From: Aequorivita aurantiaca
GTDB lineage: Bacteria; Bacteroidota; Bacteroidia; Flavobacteriales; Flavobacteriaceae
DNA: 64,000 nucleotides
NCBI RefSeq assembly: GCF_030410135.1
Contig: NZ_JAUGQQ010000001.1
Span: forward strand, 620,001 to 684,000
Direction of reading: 5' to 3'
Positions 1 to 9,063 of this stretch are shown here, piece after piece. The notes under the pieces were generated by a model that ran no database searches, was not told the DNA's origin, and saw only the letters and a program-made list of their open reading frames with translations. The position numbers and the translations under genes were made by a program. The stretch's first letter is position 1. Every line of letters starts with the position of its first letter.

Positions 1-566
1 CGGCCACGACGAATAAAATGCGAATCGATAATCAGGTTTGGGATAAAACCCATTCCTTCGCCCATCAACACGGCTCCTTTTGTAAATGCTTCTTTAATGC
101 CCCCGCCTTTTATCATTTCCTGGCTCATACACATAGCTCCAGCGCTGGTTCCGGCAATTACGAAATTATCGTCTTCGTAACGTTGCTTAATAATTTTATG
201 CAATAAACTTCCGCCAATATATTGTACGATTTTGGATTGGTCGCCGCCTGTAAACATAACGCAATCGGCTTTTTTTATCAAATCCAGATTTTTCTTTTCT
301 TCGGAATCCTCACGATTTCGGATGTCCATGATATGAACATTTTCGCAGCCCAACTTTCCAAAAGCGTTCAAATAATTTTGGCTCACTTCATTAGGAATGC
401 TTGATGCTGTTGGAATCACAATTATCATAGCATCCTTGCCTCCGCTTTCCCGAACTACGCGCGAAAGAATCCCTTCCTGAATATATTCCAGCGTATAAAT
501 TTCGCTTTGTTCAATGCCTTTATCTTCATTTCCACCTATGGGGATCAGTGTGCCTTTTACGCTCAT
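1..566 (-). CDS. cphB: Cyanophycinase (C-terminus outside window)
   Basis: Reads leftward and is cut by the window edge; about 188 N-terminal residues are visible. Cyanophycinases are intracellular serine exopeptidases (family S51) that release beta-Asp-Arg dipeptides from cyanophycin. Seen: an N-terminal GTLIPIGGNEDKG segment, a TGGDQ motif, the nucleophile elbow GTSAGAM and the downstream DSHFIRRGR segment, all typical of CphB. The start is the ATG at 564-566, 97 bp from the divergent cphA start, so the two form the usual synthesis/degradation pair. A -7-like box lies at 587-594. Family assignment is firm; activity is inferred from the motifs. Confidence 0.93.
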   Translation of the reverse strand, partial: MSVKGTLIPIGGNEDKGIEQSEIYTLEYIQEGILSRVVRESGGKDAMIIVIPTASSIPNEVSQNYLNAFGKLGCENVHIMDIRNREDSEEKKNLDLIKKADCVMFTGGDQSKIVQYIGGSLLHKIIKQRYEDDNFVIAGTSAGAMCMSQEMIKGGGIKEAFTKGAVLMGEGMGFIPNLIIDSHFIRRG

Positions 567-586
567 GAATTTATTTTATTTGCCCG

Positions 587-594
587 CAAAAATA
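587..594 (-). promoter_or_regulatory. Putative -7 promoter box of cphB
   Basis: On the minus strand this reads TATTTTTG, a full match to the Bacteroidota -7 consensus TAnnTTTG, 21 bp before the cphB ATG. No good -33 TTG is seen at the expected distance, so this is a weak prediction. Confidence 0.35.
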
Positions 595-662
595 CAGCAA
601 TTGTTATAAAAATTAATCATATATTTAACAAATTCGATCCTAATATAAAAATTCACCATCCT

Positions 663-3299
663 ATGAGAATACGCGAAATCAATGCCATGCGAGGGCCAAA
701 TTACTGGTCCGTACGCCGCCATAAATTAATTGTAATGGTTTTGGATTTGGAAGAAATGGAAGAGCTTCCCACCAATAAAGTTGATGGTTTTTTGGACCGA
801 TTGAAAATGATGTTTCCAAGCATGTACAGCCATCGATGCAGCGTGGGCGAGCCGGGCGGATTTTTCCAAAGAGTGGAGGAAGGCACGTGGATGGGCCACG
901 TTATTGAGCACATCGCGCTTGATATTCAAACCTTGGCGGGAATGGACACCGGCTTCGGAAGAACGCGTGGTTATGGCGAAAAAGGTGTATATAATGTGGT
1001 GTTCAGCTATATCGAAGAAAATGTTGGGCGCTATGCCGCAAAGGCTTCGGTTGATATTTGCAGGGCGATTATTTCTGGCGAAAATTACAATCTTGAGGAT
1101 GATATTCAAAAAATGCGGGAGCTTCGCGAAGAGGAACGTCTTGGCCCAAGCACAGGTTCCATCGTTGAGGAAGCCGAAGCGCGCGGAATTCCGTGGATTC
1201 GGTTAAATAAATATTCCCTTTGCCAATTGGGTTACGGCGCAAACCAAAAAAGAATACAGGCTACCGTTACTTCGGAAACAAGCAGCATCGGGGTGGAATT
1301 GGCGTGTGATAAAGAAGACACCAAATTTCTTTTGGAACAGGCTGAAGTTGAGGTGCCACGGGGCGATATCATCAGTCGCGAAAGCAGTTTGGAGGAAGCC
1401 TGTAAATATGTGGGTTTTCCTTTGGTAGTTAAACCCGTGGACGGAAATCACGGCCGCGGAATTACCGTGAATATCAAAAACTATGAAGATGCGTTGGTAG
1501 CTTTTCGCGCAGCTAAAAATGTGGCTTCAAAAATTATTATCGAAAAATATATCACCGGCGAAGATTATAGATTGCTTGTTATAAACAATGTTTTGGTCGC
1601 CGCCGCAAAGCGAAGTCCGGCGCATGTAATTGGCGATGGAAAATCGACTATAAAGGAATTGGTGGATGAGGTAAATAAAGACACGCGCCGCGGTTACGGC
1701 CACGAAAATGTACTTACGCAGATTACAATTAATGACCTCACTAAAACCATTCTGAAAACAAAAGGATACACCGAAGAATCAATTCCTAAGGAAGGCGAAA
1801 GAGTGATATTAAAAGATACCGCAAATCTCAGCACCGGCGGTACCGCTGAAGATGTTACCGATATAGTGCATCCATCCAACGTCTCCATGGCGGAACGTAT
1901 TTCCAAAATTATCGACCTCGACATCTGCGGAATTGATATTATGACAACCGATATCAGTCAACCATTGCACGAAACCGGCGGAGCCGTTCTCGAAGTGAAT
2001 GCGGGCCCAGGTTTTAGGATGCATTTGGCCCCAACCACAGGTTTACCGCGCAATGTTGCCGCGCCGGTGGTTGATAAATTGTTTCCAATTCAGGGTGATA
2101 CAGGAAGAATTCCTATAATTGCCGTGACCGGTACAAATGGAAAAACTACCACTACGCGATTGATTGCCCACATGGCAAAAATGAAAGGATACAGAGTGGG
2201 CTATACCACGAGCGATGGGGTTTACATTCAAAATAGATTGCTGATGAAAGGCGATTGCACCGGCCCGGCAAGTTCAGAATTTGTGCTGAAAGACCCAACG
2301 GTAAATTTCGCGGTTTTGGAATGTGCCCGAGGCGGCTTGCTGCGCGCGGGTCTCGGTTTCAAAAAATGTGATATCGGTATCGTTACAAACGTGGCAAGCG
2401 ACCATTTGGGGTTGAAGGGAATCCATACTATCGAGCAATTGGCGAAGGTTAAGGGCGTAATTCCCGAGACCGTTTTACCAAACGGTTATGCCATTTTAAA
2501 TGCGGACGACGATTTGGTTTACGATATGCGACGAACAATAAATTGTAATCTCGCACTATTCTCGATGGACGAGGAAAATCCGCGTATAAAGGCACTCCAA
2601 AAACTTGGTGGAATTACGGCTATTTACGAAAATGGTTACGTAACCCTTTGCCGAGGCACGTGGAAAATGCGCGTGATGAAGGCCGAAAACATTCCGCTTA
2701 CCTATGGCGGAAGAGCAACTTTTATGATACAGAATATTCTTCCGGCTGTAATTGCCGCCAACGTTCGCGGCATTGGCATCGAGGATATGAAAGTGGCCTT
2801 GGAAACTTTTATTCCATCGGCCTCCCAAACGCCGGGAAGATTGAATCTTTTTCAATTTGAAAACTTCAGCATTTTGCTGGACTATGCCCATAACCCTGCG
2901 GGAATGCGCGCACTCAAAGCTTTCACCGATTCATTTGATGCCACTGAAAAAGTTGGAATTATTGCTGGGGTAGGCGATAGAAGGGAAGAGGATACAAACG
3001 AATTGGGAAGCATTGCCGCCGAAATGTTTGACCAAATAATAATCAGACAGGATAAAAACCTTCGTGGAAAAAGTGAAGAGGATTTAATAAGAATGTTGGA
3101 CGATGGCATTAAAATGAAGGATCCAAACAAAAAAACCACGATCATTCCTTCAGAAAAAGAAGCTATTACTCATGCCGTAAACAATGCTAAAAAAGGTTCA
3201 TTGATTATTTGCTGTAGCGACGTAATCCCGGACGCACTGGATTTGGTAATGAAATTTAAGGAGCAGGAAACTCGGGGCGAAAAAATGTTTGCGGTATAA
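663..3299 (+). CDS. cphA: Cyanophycin synthetase
   Basis: Non-ribosomal synthetase that polymerises Asp and Arg into cyanophycin, a cytoplasmic nitrogen store, in two ATP-dependent steps. The 878-residue length is normal for CphA. The middle third (about 220-475) is an ATP-grasp domain that adds Asp (KPVDGNHGRG, then EVNAGPGFRMH). The C-terminal half is a Mur-ligase-like domain with P-loop GTNGKTTTT near residue 490, the LECARGGLLRAG segment and LLDYAHNPAG near 740. An open frame extends upstream to 507, but that stretch overlaps cphB and does not look like CphA; MRIREI at 663 is the family-type start. A terminator follows at 3364. Confidence 0.95.
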   Translation: MRIREINAMRGPNYWSVRRHKLIVMVLDLEEMEELPTNKVDGFLDRLKMMFPSMYSHRCSVGEPGGFFQRVEEGTWMGHVIEHIALDIQTLAGMDTGFGRTRGYGEKGVYNVVFSYIEENVGRYAAKASVDICRAIISGENYNLEDDIQKMRELREEERLGPSTGSIVEEAEARGIPWIRLNKYSLCQLGYGANQKRIQATVTSETSSIGVELACDKEDTKFLLEQAEVEVPRGDIISRESSLEEACKYVGFPLVVKPVDGNHGRGITVNIKNYEDALVAFRAAKNVASKIIIEKYITGEDYRLLVINNVLVAAAKRSPAHVIGDGKSTIKELVDEVNKDTRRGYGHENVLTQITINDLTKTILKTKGYTEESIPKEGERVILKDTANLSTGGTAEDVTDIVHPSNVSMAERISKIIDLDICGIDIMTTDISQPLHETGGAVLEVNAGPGFRMHLAPTTGLPRNVAAPVVDKLFPIQGDTGRIPIIAVTGTNGKTTTTRLIAHMAKMKGYRVGYTTSDGVYIQNRLLMKGDCTGPASSEFVLKDPTVNFAVLECARGGLLRAGLGFKKCDIGIVTNVASDHLGLKGIHTIEQLAKVKGVIPETVLPNGYAILNADDDLVYDMRRTINCNLALFSMDEENPRIKALQKLGGITAIYENGYVTLCRGTWKMRVMKAENIPLTYGGRATFMIQNILPAVIAANVRGIGIEDMKVALETFIPSASQTPGRLNLFQFENFSILLDYAHNPAGMRALKAFTDSFDATEKVGIIAGVGDRREEDTNELGSIAAEMFDQIIIRQDKNLRGKSEEDLIRMLDDGIKMKDPNKKTTIIPSEKEAITHAVNNAKKGSLIICCSDVIPDALDLVMKFKEQETRGEKMFAV

Positions 3300-3363
3300 A
3301 AAGCAAAAGTCGCTCCTCAAAAGCGGCTGACTTTTATGCTGGCTAACTAAAATCAGCTCAATT

Positions 3364-3390
3364 ACCGTCTATAAAATAGGCGGTTTTTTT
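3364..3390 (+). terminator. Intrinsic terminator after cphA
   Basis: A 9-bp stem (3364-3372 with 3376-3384, one G-T pair) with a 3-nt loop runs into seven T residues. It lies 65 bp after the cphA stop and faces the convergent transporter gene. An imperfect hairpin at about 3303-3337 lies closer to the stop. Confidence 0.75.
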
Positions 3391-3442
3391 GTTTACAGAT
3401 TTCTGCTATAGTTAAATTAATGGAAGGATTTTCGAATGAATT

Positions 3443-4756
3443 TTATTGAAGTGCGATAATTTTTTTCCGCTTAAATATTCCGAAGAAAAGAATGTAGCCA
3501 TAACAGGCAATTATCAAAAACAGCGCGAACTTAAACCCAATGGTATCAGTCAAAAATCCATAAGCGGGCGGGATGACAGCCCCGCCCACAATTGCCATAC
3601 AAAGCAATCCCGAAGCTTGCGGTTTTAAATCGCCCAAACCATCAATCGTCAACGCAAAAATGGTGGGGAACATAATTGAGTTGAAAAGCCCAACCGCCAA
3701 AATTGACCACATTGAAACTAATCCGTAGGTGTGCATTGAAATGAGTAACATCAGCACTGCCAAAAATGCAAATATTGAAAGCACTTTTGTGGGTTTCATA
3801 ATTCGGGTTAAATAAGCCCCGATAAATCTTCCAATCATTGCGCCGCTCCAATAAAAAACGATAAATGCACCAACAATAGCTTTGCTGTCTATGGAAGCTA
3901 AATCAGTATTTAGAAGCCTTTCAGCGATGTATTTCATAGTTTCGTTTTGCTGGATTATTTCAGAAAGATTCATACTTAGGAAATAATTCACCAAATAACT
4001 GCCAATCGCAACTTCGGCGCCAACATAAACGAAAATTCCAAAGGCGCCGAGCATCACGATTTTGTTTTTTAAAAGTTTTCCGTAGCCGCCCACGGGATTT
4101 TTCTCCAATATTTTCGGAAGTTTTATAAACAGGAATAAAAGAGCCAAAAAGCCGATGAAGGCAGCAATAAAAAGAAACGGCGTTTGAACGGCAGAAGCTT
4201 CGGAAATATAATAAGCACTTCGATCAATATCGGTCAAAACCGAAATTTCTTCGGAAGACATTATTGTATCGCTCAGCAAAAACGAAGCTCCAATCAATGG
4301 CGCAATTGCCGTTCCCAAACTATTAAATGCCTGTGAAAGATTCAATCTGCTTGATGCGCCATCCTCGCTTCCCAAAACTGAAACATATGGATTTGCAGCA
4401 ACTTGCAGAACCGTGATTCCCCCAGCGAGGGTAAAATACGCCACCAAAAAAATCCAAAATTCCCTTTCCGACGCTGCGGGATAAAAAAGCAAACAGCCAA
4501 TTGCCATCGTAATCAACCCGACAACTATTCCTTTTTTATAACCAATCCTTGAAAGCAAAGCTCCCGCGGGAACTGAAATTATTAAATACGCCAAAAAGAA
4601 AGCAAACTGAACCAAACCCGCTTGAAAATAAGTAAGTTCAAAAACATCTTTTAAACGTGGAATTAAACTGTCCACCAAAACGGTAATAAATCCCCAAAGG
4701 AAAAAAAGTACGGTAACGGTTATAAATGCGGAGCGGAAGGATTTTTTTTCGGACAT
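3443..4756 (-). CDS. FucP-type sugar MFS transporter
   Basis: A 437-residue integral membrane protein with about 12 hydrophobic segments. The N-terminus (FFLWGFITVLVDSLIPRLKD) and the later AANPYVSVLG and SRLNLSQAFNSLG segments are hallmarks of the FHS/FucP branch of the major facilitator superfamily, which are proton-coupled symporters for fucose, glucose, galactose or mannose. It begins 41 bp after the GH92 mannosidase stop on the same strand, so import of mannose released by that enzyme is the likely job. Substrate is inference; family is clear. Confidence 0.88.
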   Translation of the reverse strand: MSEKKSFRSAFITVTVLFFLWGFITVLVDSLIPRLKDVFELTYFQAGLVQFAFFLAYLIISVPAGALLSRIGYKKGIVVGLITMAIGCLLFYPAASEREFWIFLVAYFTLAGGITVLQVAANPYVSVLGSEDGASSRLNLSQAFNSLGTAIAPLIGASFLLSDTIMSSEEISVLTDIDRSAYYISEASAVQTPFLFIAAFIGFLALLFLFIKLPKILEKNPVGGYGKLLKNKIVMLGAFGIFVYVGAEVAIGSYLVNYFLSMNLSEIIQQNETMKYIAERLLNTDLASIDSKAIVGAFIVFYWSGAMIGRFIGAYLTRIMKPTKVLSIFAFLAVLMLLISMHTYGLVSMWSILAVGLFNSIMFPTIFALTIDGLGDLKPQASGLLCMAIVGGAVIPPAYGFLTDTIGFKFALFLIIACYGYILFFGIFKRKKIIALQ

Positions 4757-4797
4757 ATTTTAATGATACGATGAATGCTGTTATTGCTATTGGTTCT

Positions 4798-7089
4798 TTA
4801 TTTTTTAGGTTTACTGCTCATTTCAAAAACAATTTCTTTGCTCTTTGTAACCTCATCGTGCGTCAAGTAATTTCTGTGCAATTTCTTTCCATCAACTGAA
4901 ACGCTTTTCACATAAATATTTTTTGGGCTTTGGTTTTTCGCCACGATTTTCACTGAATTTCCATTATCCAAATGCAAAATAGCTTCCTCAACCAACGGAC
5001 TTCCCAACGCATAATTCGGCGAACCGGGAGTTACGGGATAAAAGCCCAAAGCACTGAAAATGTACCAAGCGCTCATTTGTCCGGCATCGTCGTTTCCGCA
5101 AAGGCCATCCACTTTTGGAGCGTACATTTCGTTCATAATTTTCCGCACGCGCTCTTGCGTTTTGTAATCTTTTCCCGTCCAATTGTATAAATAGGGAATG
5201 TGGTGGCCCGGCTCATTTCCGTGAACGTAATTCCCCATAATACCGTCGCGTGTTATGTCCTCATTTTTTTCGATGTATTTATCGTCAAGTTCCATTGTGA
5301 AAAGCGAATCCAAATGTTTTGAAAAACGCTCTTTTCCGCCCATCATTTCAACCATTTCATCTAAATTTTGCGGCACGTAAAGCCCGTAATTCCAAGCATT
5401 CCCTTCAATAAAACCTTGTCCATGCGTGTCCAAAGGATCAAATTCCTTTCTGAATTTTCCATCGGAAAGTTTTGGTCGCATATACCCAATTTTAGGATCG
5501 TACACATTTTTGAAATATTCCGAACGCGCCAAATACTCCTTTTCTGCTTCAGTATTGCCAACACTTTTCGCTATTTGCGCAATGCACCAATCGTCATAAG
5601 CGTATTCCAAAGTTTTCGAAACTGACGAACTGCTTTTGTCTTCGGGAACAAACCCCATTTTTTTGTATTCGCCAACTCCGTCAAAATAATCAACATTCGC
5701 GGTATTTATGGAAGCCTCCAAAGCGTGGTTTTTATCGAAATTGCCCACGTTTTTCACAACCGCATCCGCAATTACCGAAGTGGCGTGATAGCCAATCATG
5801 CACCAGTTTTCATTGGCATAATGGCTCCAAATGGGCAACATTTTATGCACGCTTTGGTCGTGATGTGCGAGCATACTTTTTATCATATCGTTGTTCCGTT
5901 GCGGGTGGATTATATTGAAAAGCGGATGCAACGCCCGATAGGTATCCCAAAGTGAAAAAATGGTGTAATTGGTAAACCCATCCGAAGTGTGGATATTTTG
6001 GTCGAGACCGCGGTATTGCCCATCAACATCTTCATAAGTAATGGGGCTCAGCATCGAATGATAAAGCGCGGTGTACAAATTGATTTTGTCTCCGGGAGTG
6101 ATTGATTTTACTTCAATTTTTGAAAGTTCTTTGTTCCATTTTTGCTTGGTTTCGGCTTTGGTTTTTTCAAAATCCCAATGCGGAATTTCGGCTTTTAGAT
6201 TTTTCATCGCGCCTTCAGTACTTACTGATGAAAGCGCAAATTTTATTGATATTTTTTCGTTTTCTTCGGTATCGAAATTGAAGAAAGCTCGAATTTCCTT
6301 TCCAGCCATTTCGGGGAAATTTTCTTCTTCATTGAATTTTCTGTAAAAGCCGTTGTATTTGGCTTTGTTATATTTTTTATGACCGTAACTTTTGAAGGGT
6401 TTTGAAAATTCCATCACAAAATAAACAGTGCGGGTTCGCGCCCAACCGTGGGTTTGACGATATCCCGTAACGGTTGAATCATTTTCTACCCGAACAAAAG
6501 TCCAAACGTTTTTATCGTCGTGGCCGTAAACGTTGTAAACCATATCGAGAATAATGTGCGCTTCATCACTTTTCGGAAAAGTATATTGATGAAAACCCAC
6601 GCGATCACTGGCGGTAAGCTCTGCGGAAATATTATAATCGTCCAATTTCACTTTATAATAACCCGGCGAAGCCATTTCGTTTTTATGTGAAAATGTTGAA
6701 ACAAAACCTTTTTCGCCAGTTTCAGTTATCAGCGGATCTAAAACCAATTTTCCAACGGTTGGCATCACCAAAAAATCGCCCAAATCTGAATGTCCCGTTC
6801 CGCTAAAATTAGTGTGCGCAAACCCAATAATCGTGGAATCTGCATATTGATAACCCGCGCAATATTCATAGGTTTTCTGATTGTAAGTTCCATCGGCTTG
6901 ATACATCGTTTGCACATTCGTTTGCGGACTCAATTGCACCATTCCAAACGGAGTTGTAGCTCCGGGAAACGTGTGGCCCATTCTGTCAGTTCCGATAAAT
7001 GGATTTACGAATTGGGTAAAATCTTTGGTTTGTGCAAATGTCATCATGCAACTGAAAATTGCAATTAGGGCAACTTTTTTTCTGTTCAT
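4798..7089 (-). CDS. GH92 family alpha-mannosidase, secreted
   Basis: A 763-residue protein starting with a signal peptide (cleavage near MTFAQ). GH92 enzymes are calcium-dependent exo-acting alpha-mannosidases that trim host or algal mannans and N-glycans. Diagnostic motifs are visible in order: FVNPFIGTD and HTFPGATTPFGMVQLSP near the N-terminus, SLWDTYRALHPL in the (alpha/alpha)6 barrel, GNEPGHHIPYLYNW near residue 626 (holding the conserved Glu) and CGNDDAGQMSAWY near 665 (holding the conserved Asp pair). Full length. It is the first gene of a two-gene operon with the FucP-type transporter. No SusC/SusD pair is adjacent, so this is not a classical polysaccharide-utilisation locus within the window. 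Confidence 0.94.
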   Translation of the reverse strand: MNRKKVALIAIFSCMMTFAQTKDFTQFVNPFIGTDRMGHTFPGATTPFGMVQLSPQTNVQTMYQADGTYNQKTYEYCAGYQYADSTIIGFAHTNFSGTGHSDLGDFLVMPTVGKLVLDPLITETGEKGFVSTFSHKNEMASPGYYKVKLDDYNISAELTASDRVGFHQYTFPKSDEAHIILDMVYNVYGHDDKNVWTFVRVENDSTVTGYRQTHGWARTRTVYFVMEFSKPFKSYGHKKYNKAKYNGFYRKFNEEENFPEMAGKEIRAFFNFDTEENEKISIKFALSSVSTEGAMKNLKAEIPHWDFEKTKAETKQKWNKELSKIEVKSITPGDKINLYTALYHSMLSPITYEDVDGQYRGLDQNIHTSDGFTNYTIFSLWDTYRALHPLFNIIHPQRNNDMIKSMLAHHDQSVHKMLPIWSHYANENWCMIGYHATSVIADAVVKNVGNFDKNHALEASINTANVDYFDGVGEYKKMGFVPEDKSSSSVSKTLEYAYDDWCIAQIAKSVGNTEAEKEYLARSEYFKNVYDPKIGYMRPKLSDGKFRKEFDPLDTHGQGFIEGNAWNYGLYVPQNLDEMVEMMGGKERFSKHLDSLFTMELDDKYIEKNEDITRDGIMGNYVHGNEPGHHIPYLYNWTGKDYKTQERVRKIMNEMYAPKVDGLCGNDDAGQMSAWYIFSALGFYPVTPGSPNYALGSPLVEEAILHLDNGNSVKIVAKNQSPKNIYVKSVSVDGKKLHRNYLTHDEVTKSKEIVFEMSSKPKK

Positions 7090-7267
7090 TTTTTATCAAT
7101 TATAAAGATTGGAGGTAGTTTTTTTTCCTGTGAAATTTGAAAAAAGAGGTAGGCGAGATTGAGTGCATTACGAAGGAATATTTTGAAAAGATACTAAAAC
7201 CGTTAAAATAAAGTGAAGGCACAAATCAATTTTTTGAAACTTGTTACCTTTAAAAATTCTTTCTCCT

Positions 7268-8494
7268 ATGCGTTGGTTTCTTTTTATACTATTTTACATT
7301 TTGGTGGATATTTATGCCTTTCAGGCGGTAAAAACTATTACAAAGAGTCCACTGATTTATGGTTTTTACGTTGTTATTTCGCTTATGGTTTTGGCGGGAT
7401 TGATTTACGAACTGTCATTTTTCGGTTCATCCAAAATGATGCAGCCGCCCAAAATGTATTTCTTCGGAATATTTCTGGCCGTTTTTGTACCGAAATTGTT
7501 GCTCGTTATATTTATGTTCGGCGAAGATATTCTAAGATTTTTCGTGGGTTTATTTATGAAAATTTATGGCAGCCAAGGTGATTTCTATATGCCATCACGC
7601 CGAAAATTTGTTAGTACTATTGCCTTGGGAATTGCTGCAATTCCTTTTGCATCCCTGCTTTATGGAATGATTCAAGGGAAGTATGATTATCGCGTTTTGA
7701 AATATGCCCTGGAATTTGACGATTTGCCAGATGAATTTGACGGCTTCACGTTAACGCAGATAAGTGATGTGCACTGTGGAAGTTTCGACAATCGAAGAAA
7801 AGTGGAATATGCCGTAAATCTCATTAACGAACAGCAAAGTGATATCATACTATTTACGGGTGATTTGGTGAACAATACCGCCGATGAATTGCACGATTGG
7901 AAAAATCTATTTTCAACGTTAAAAGCTCCGCAAGGTATTTTTTCGGTATTGGGAAATCACGATTATGGTGATTATGTAAAGTGGAAAAGTGCGTCCGCAA
8001 AAGCCGAAAATTTCCGTAGACTTATAGATTCCCAAAAGGAAATGGGATGGGATTTATTGCGGAATGAAAACAGAATTTTGGAAAGAAATGGACAGCAGAT
8101 TGCAATAGTTGGCGTTGAAAACTGGGGCGAAAATGGATTTAAACAATCGGGAGATTTGGACAAAGCTAGTGAAGGAATTTCCGGAAATATGTTCAAAATT
8201 TTGTTGAGCCATGACCCTTCCCATTGGCAGTCAAAAGTAAAGACAGATAGGCGCAACTTTCAGCTAACCTTGAGCGGCCATACTCACGGAATGCAGTTTG
8301 GCATTGAAATTCCCGGTATAATTAAATGGAGCCCCATAAAGTATAGGTATAAAAATTGGGCTGGAATTTATGAGGAATTTGGAAGATATATAAATGTGAA
8401 CCGTGGTTTCGGATATTTAGGCTATCCCGGAAGGATTGGCATTTGGCCAGAGATCACTGTAATTCAACTTAAAAAGAAACAGAATACTGTATAA
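7268..8494 (+). CDS. Membrane-anchored metallophosphoesterase
   Basis: A 408-residue protein whose first ~140 residues hold about four hydrophobic segments, followed by a calcineurin-like phosphoesterase domain. The metal-binding blocks are all present: SDVHCGS near 165, TGDLVNN near 197, GNHDYG near 228, LSHDP near 315 and SGHTHG near 337. It resembles the YkuE/YaeI group, whose members act on lipid-linked or cell-wall substrates; the actual substrate cannot be read from sequence. The ATG at 7268 is chosen over an upstream TTG at 7241 because it begins directly with the first membrane segment. Confidence 0.85.
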   Translation: MRWFLFILFYILVDIYAFQAVKTITKSPLIYGFYVVISLMVLAGLIYELSFFGSSKMMQPPKMYFFGIFLAVFVPKLLLVIFMFGEDILRFFVGLFMKIYGSQGDFYMPSRRKFVSTIALGIAAIPFASLLYGMIQGKYDYRVLKYALEFDDLPDEFDGFTLTQISDVHCGSFDNRRKVEYAVNLINEQQSDIILFTGDLVNNTADELHDWKNLFSTLKAPQGIFSVLGNHDYGDYVKWKSASAKAENFRRLIDSQKEMGWDLLRNENRILERNGQQIAIVGVENWGENGFKQSGDLDKASEGISGNMFKILLSHDPSHWQSKVKTDRRNFQLTLSGHTHGMQFGIEIPGIIKWSPIKYRYKNWAGIYEEFGRYINVNRGFGYLGYPGRIGIWPEITVIQLKKKQNTV

Positions 8495-8516
8495 TAATAG
8501 GGAAATGTTATATTTG
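8487..8516 (+). promoter_or_regulatory. Putative promoter of the thioredoxin-like gene
   Basis: The -7 box TATATTTG at 8509-8516 matches TAnnTTTG exactly. A CTG at 8487-8489 stands where the -33 TTG is expected, with a 19-nt spacer. The gene starts 34 bp downstream. Confidence 0.5.
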
Positions 8517-8549
8517 TAAATACAAATGTTCCACTAATACATTATGTAA

Positions 8550-8846
8550 ATGTCAAAATTTGGAGAATTAATTGAAACTCGAATTCCCGTGCTGTTGGAT
8601 TTTTATGCAGAATGGGATGAAGCTTGCAAAATTATGAATCCGGTACTTAGAGATGTTGCGGCAGCGCTTGGCGATAAGGCCCGAGTTATAAAAATTGATG
8701 TTGACAAAAACAAGGAACTTGCAGAAGCACTTCGGGTGAAAGGCCTACCCACGCTAATGATCTACAAAAATGGCGAAATGAAATGGCGCCAGAGCGGCGA
8801 ACAGGATGCAGATACGCTCATTGGGCTCATTAATGAATATATTTAG
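8550..8846 (+). CDS. Thioredoxin-fold protein with degenerate active site
   Basis: A 98-residue cytoplasmic protein spanning the whole thioredoxin fold: VLLDFYAEW strand, active-site helix, KIDVDKN strand and the cis-Pro loop GLPT (Pro67). The usual WCGPC is replaced by W-D-E-A-C: the attacking N-terminal Cys is Asp23 and only Cys26 remains. A dithiol reductase mechanism is therefore not possible; monothiol chemistry, a binding or chaperone role, or a specialised partner are alternatives. It stands alone behind its own likely promoter. Confidence 0.85.
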   Translation: MSKFGELIETRIPVLLDFYAEWDEACKIMNPVLRDVAAALGDKARVIKIDVDKNKELAEALRVKGLPTLMIYKNGEMKWRQSGEQDADTLIGLINEYI

Positions 8847-8947
8847 TGTCAAAATGCTCAATAAACAATTTGATTTATTCTTAAAAACGTGCTGATAATA
8901 TAAACTTTTGGCATAATATTCTACATATCCTAATCTACTGTTAATGA

Positions 8948-8998
8948 TTTAACGGTATTCCCACAAATAAGTTAAAAATTATAAAATTTACCGTTAAA
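8948..8998. repeat. Perfect 10-bp inverted repeat upstream of surface protein gene
   Basis: Arms tttaacggta (8948-8957) and taccgttaaa (8989-8998) are exact inverse complements separated by 31 AT-rich bases. The right arm ends 4 bp before the putative -33 box at 9003. Further GTTAA cores occur at 8940-8944, 8971-8975 and 9005-9009. This looks like an operator for a dimeric regulator, or a foldback leader. Confidence 0.5.
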
Positions 8999-9002
8999 GT
9001 GA

Positions 9003-9032
9003 TTGTTAATTCCGATTAAGTCGTTTAATTTG
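9003..9032 (+). promoter_or_regulatory. Putative promoter of surface protein gene
   Basis: TTG at 9003-9005, a 19-nt spacer, then TTAATTTG at 9025-9032, one mismatch from TAnnTTTG. The gene starts at 9064. The adjacent inverted repeat suggests regulated expression. Confidence 0.5.
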
Positions 9033-9063
9033 TCGGAAAAAATTTACTTTATCCCCAAGCGTC

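Noticed and set aside
507-662. N-terminal extension of cphA to an upstream start
   Set aside because: It overlaps the divergent cphB start and has no CphA similarity; MRIREI at 663 is the family-type N-terminus.
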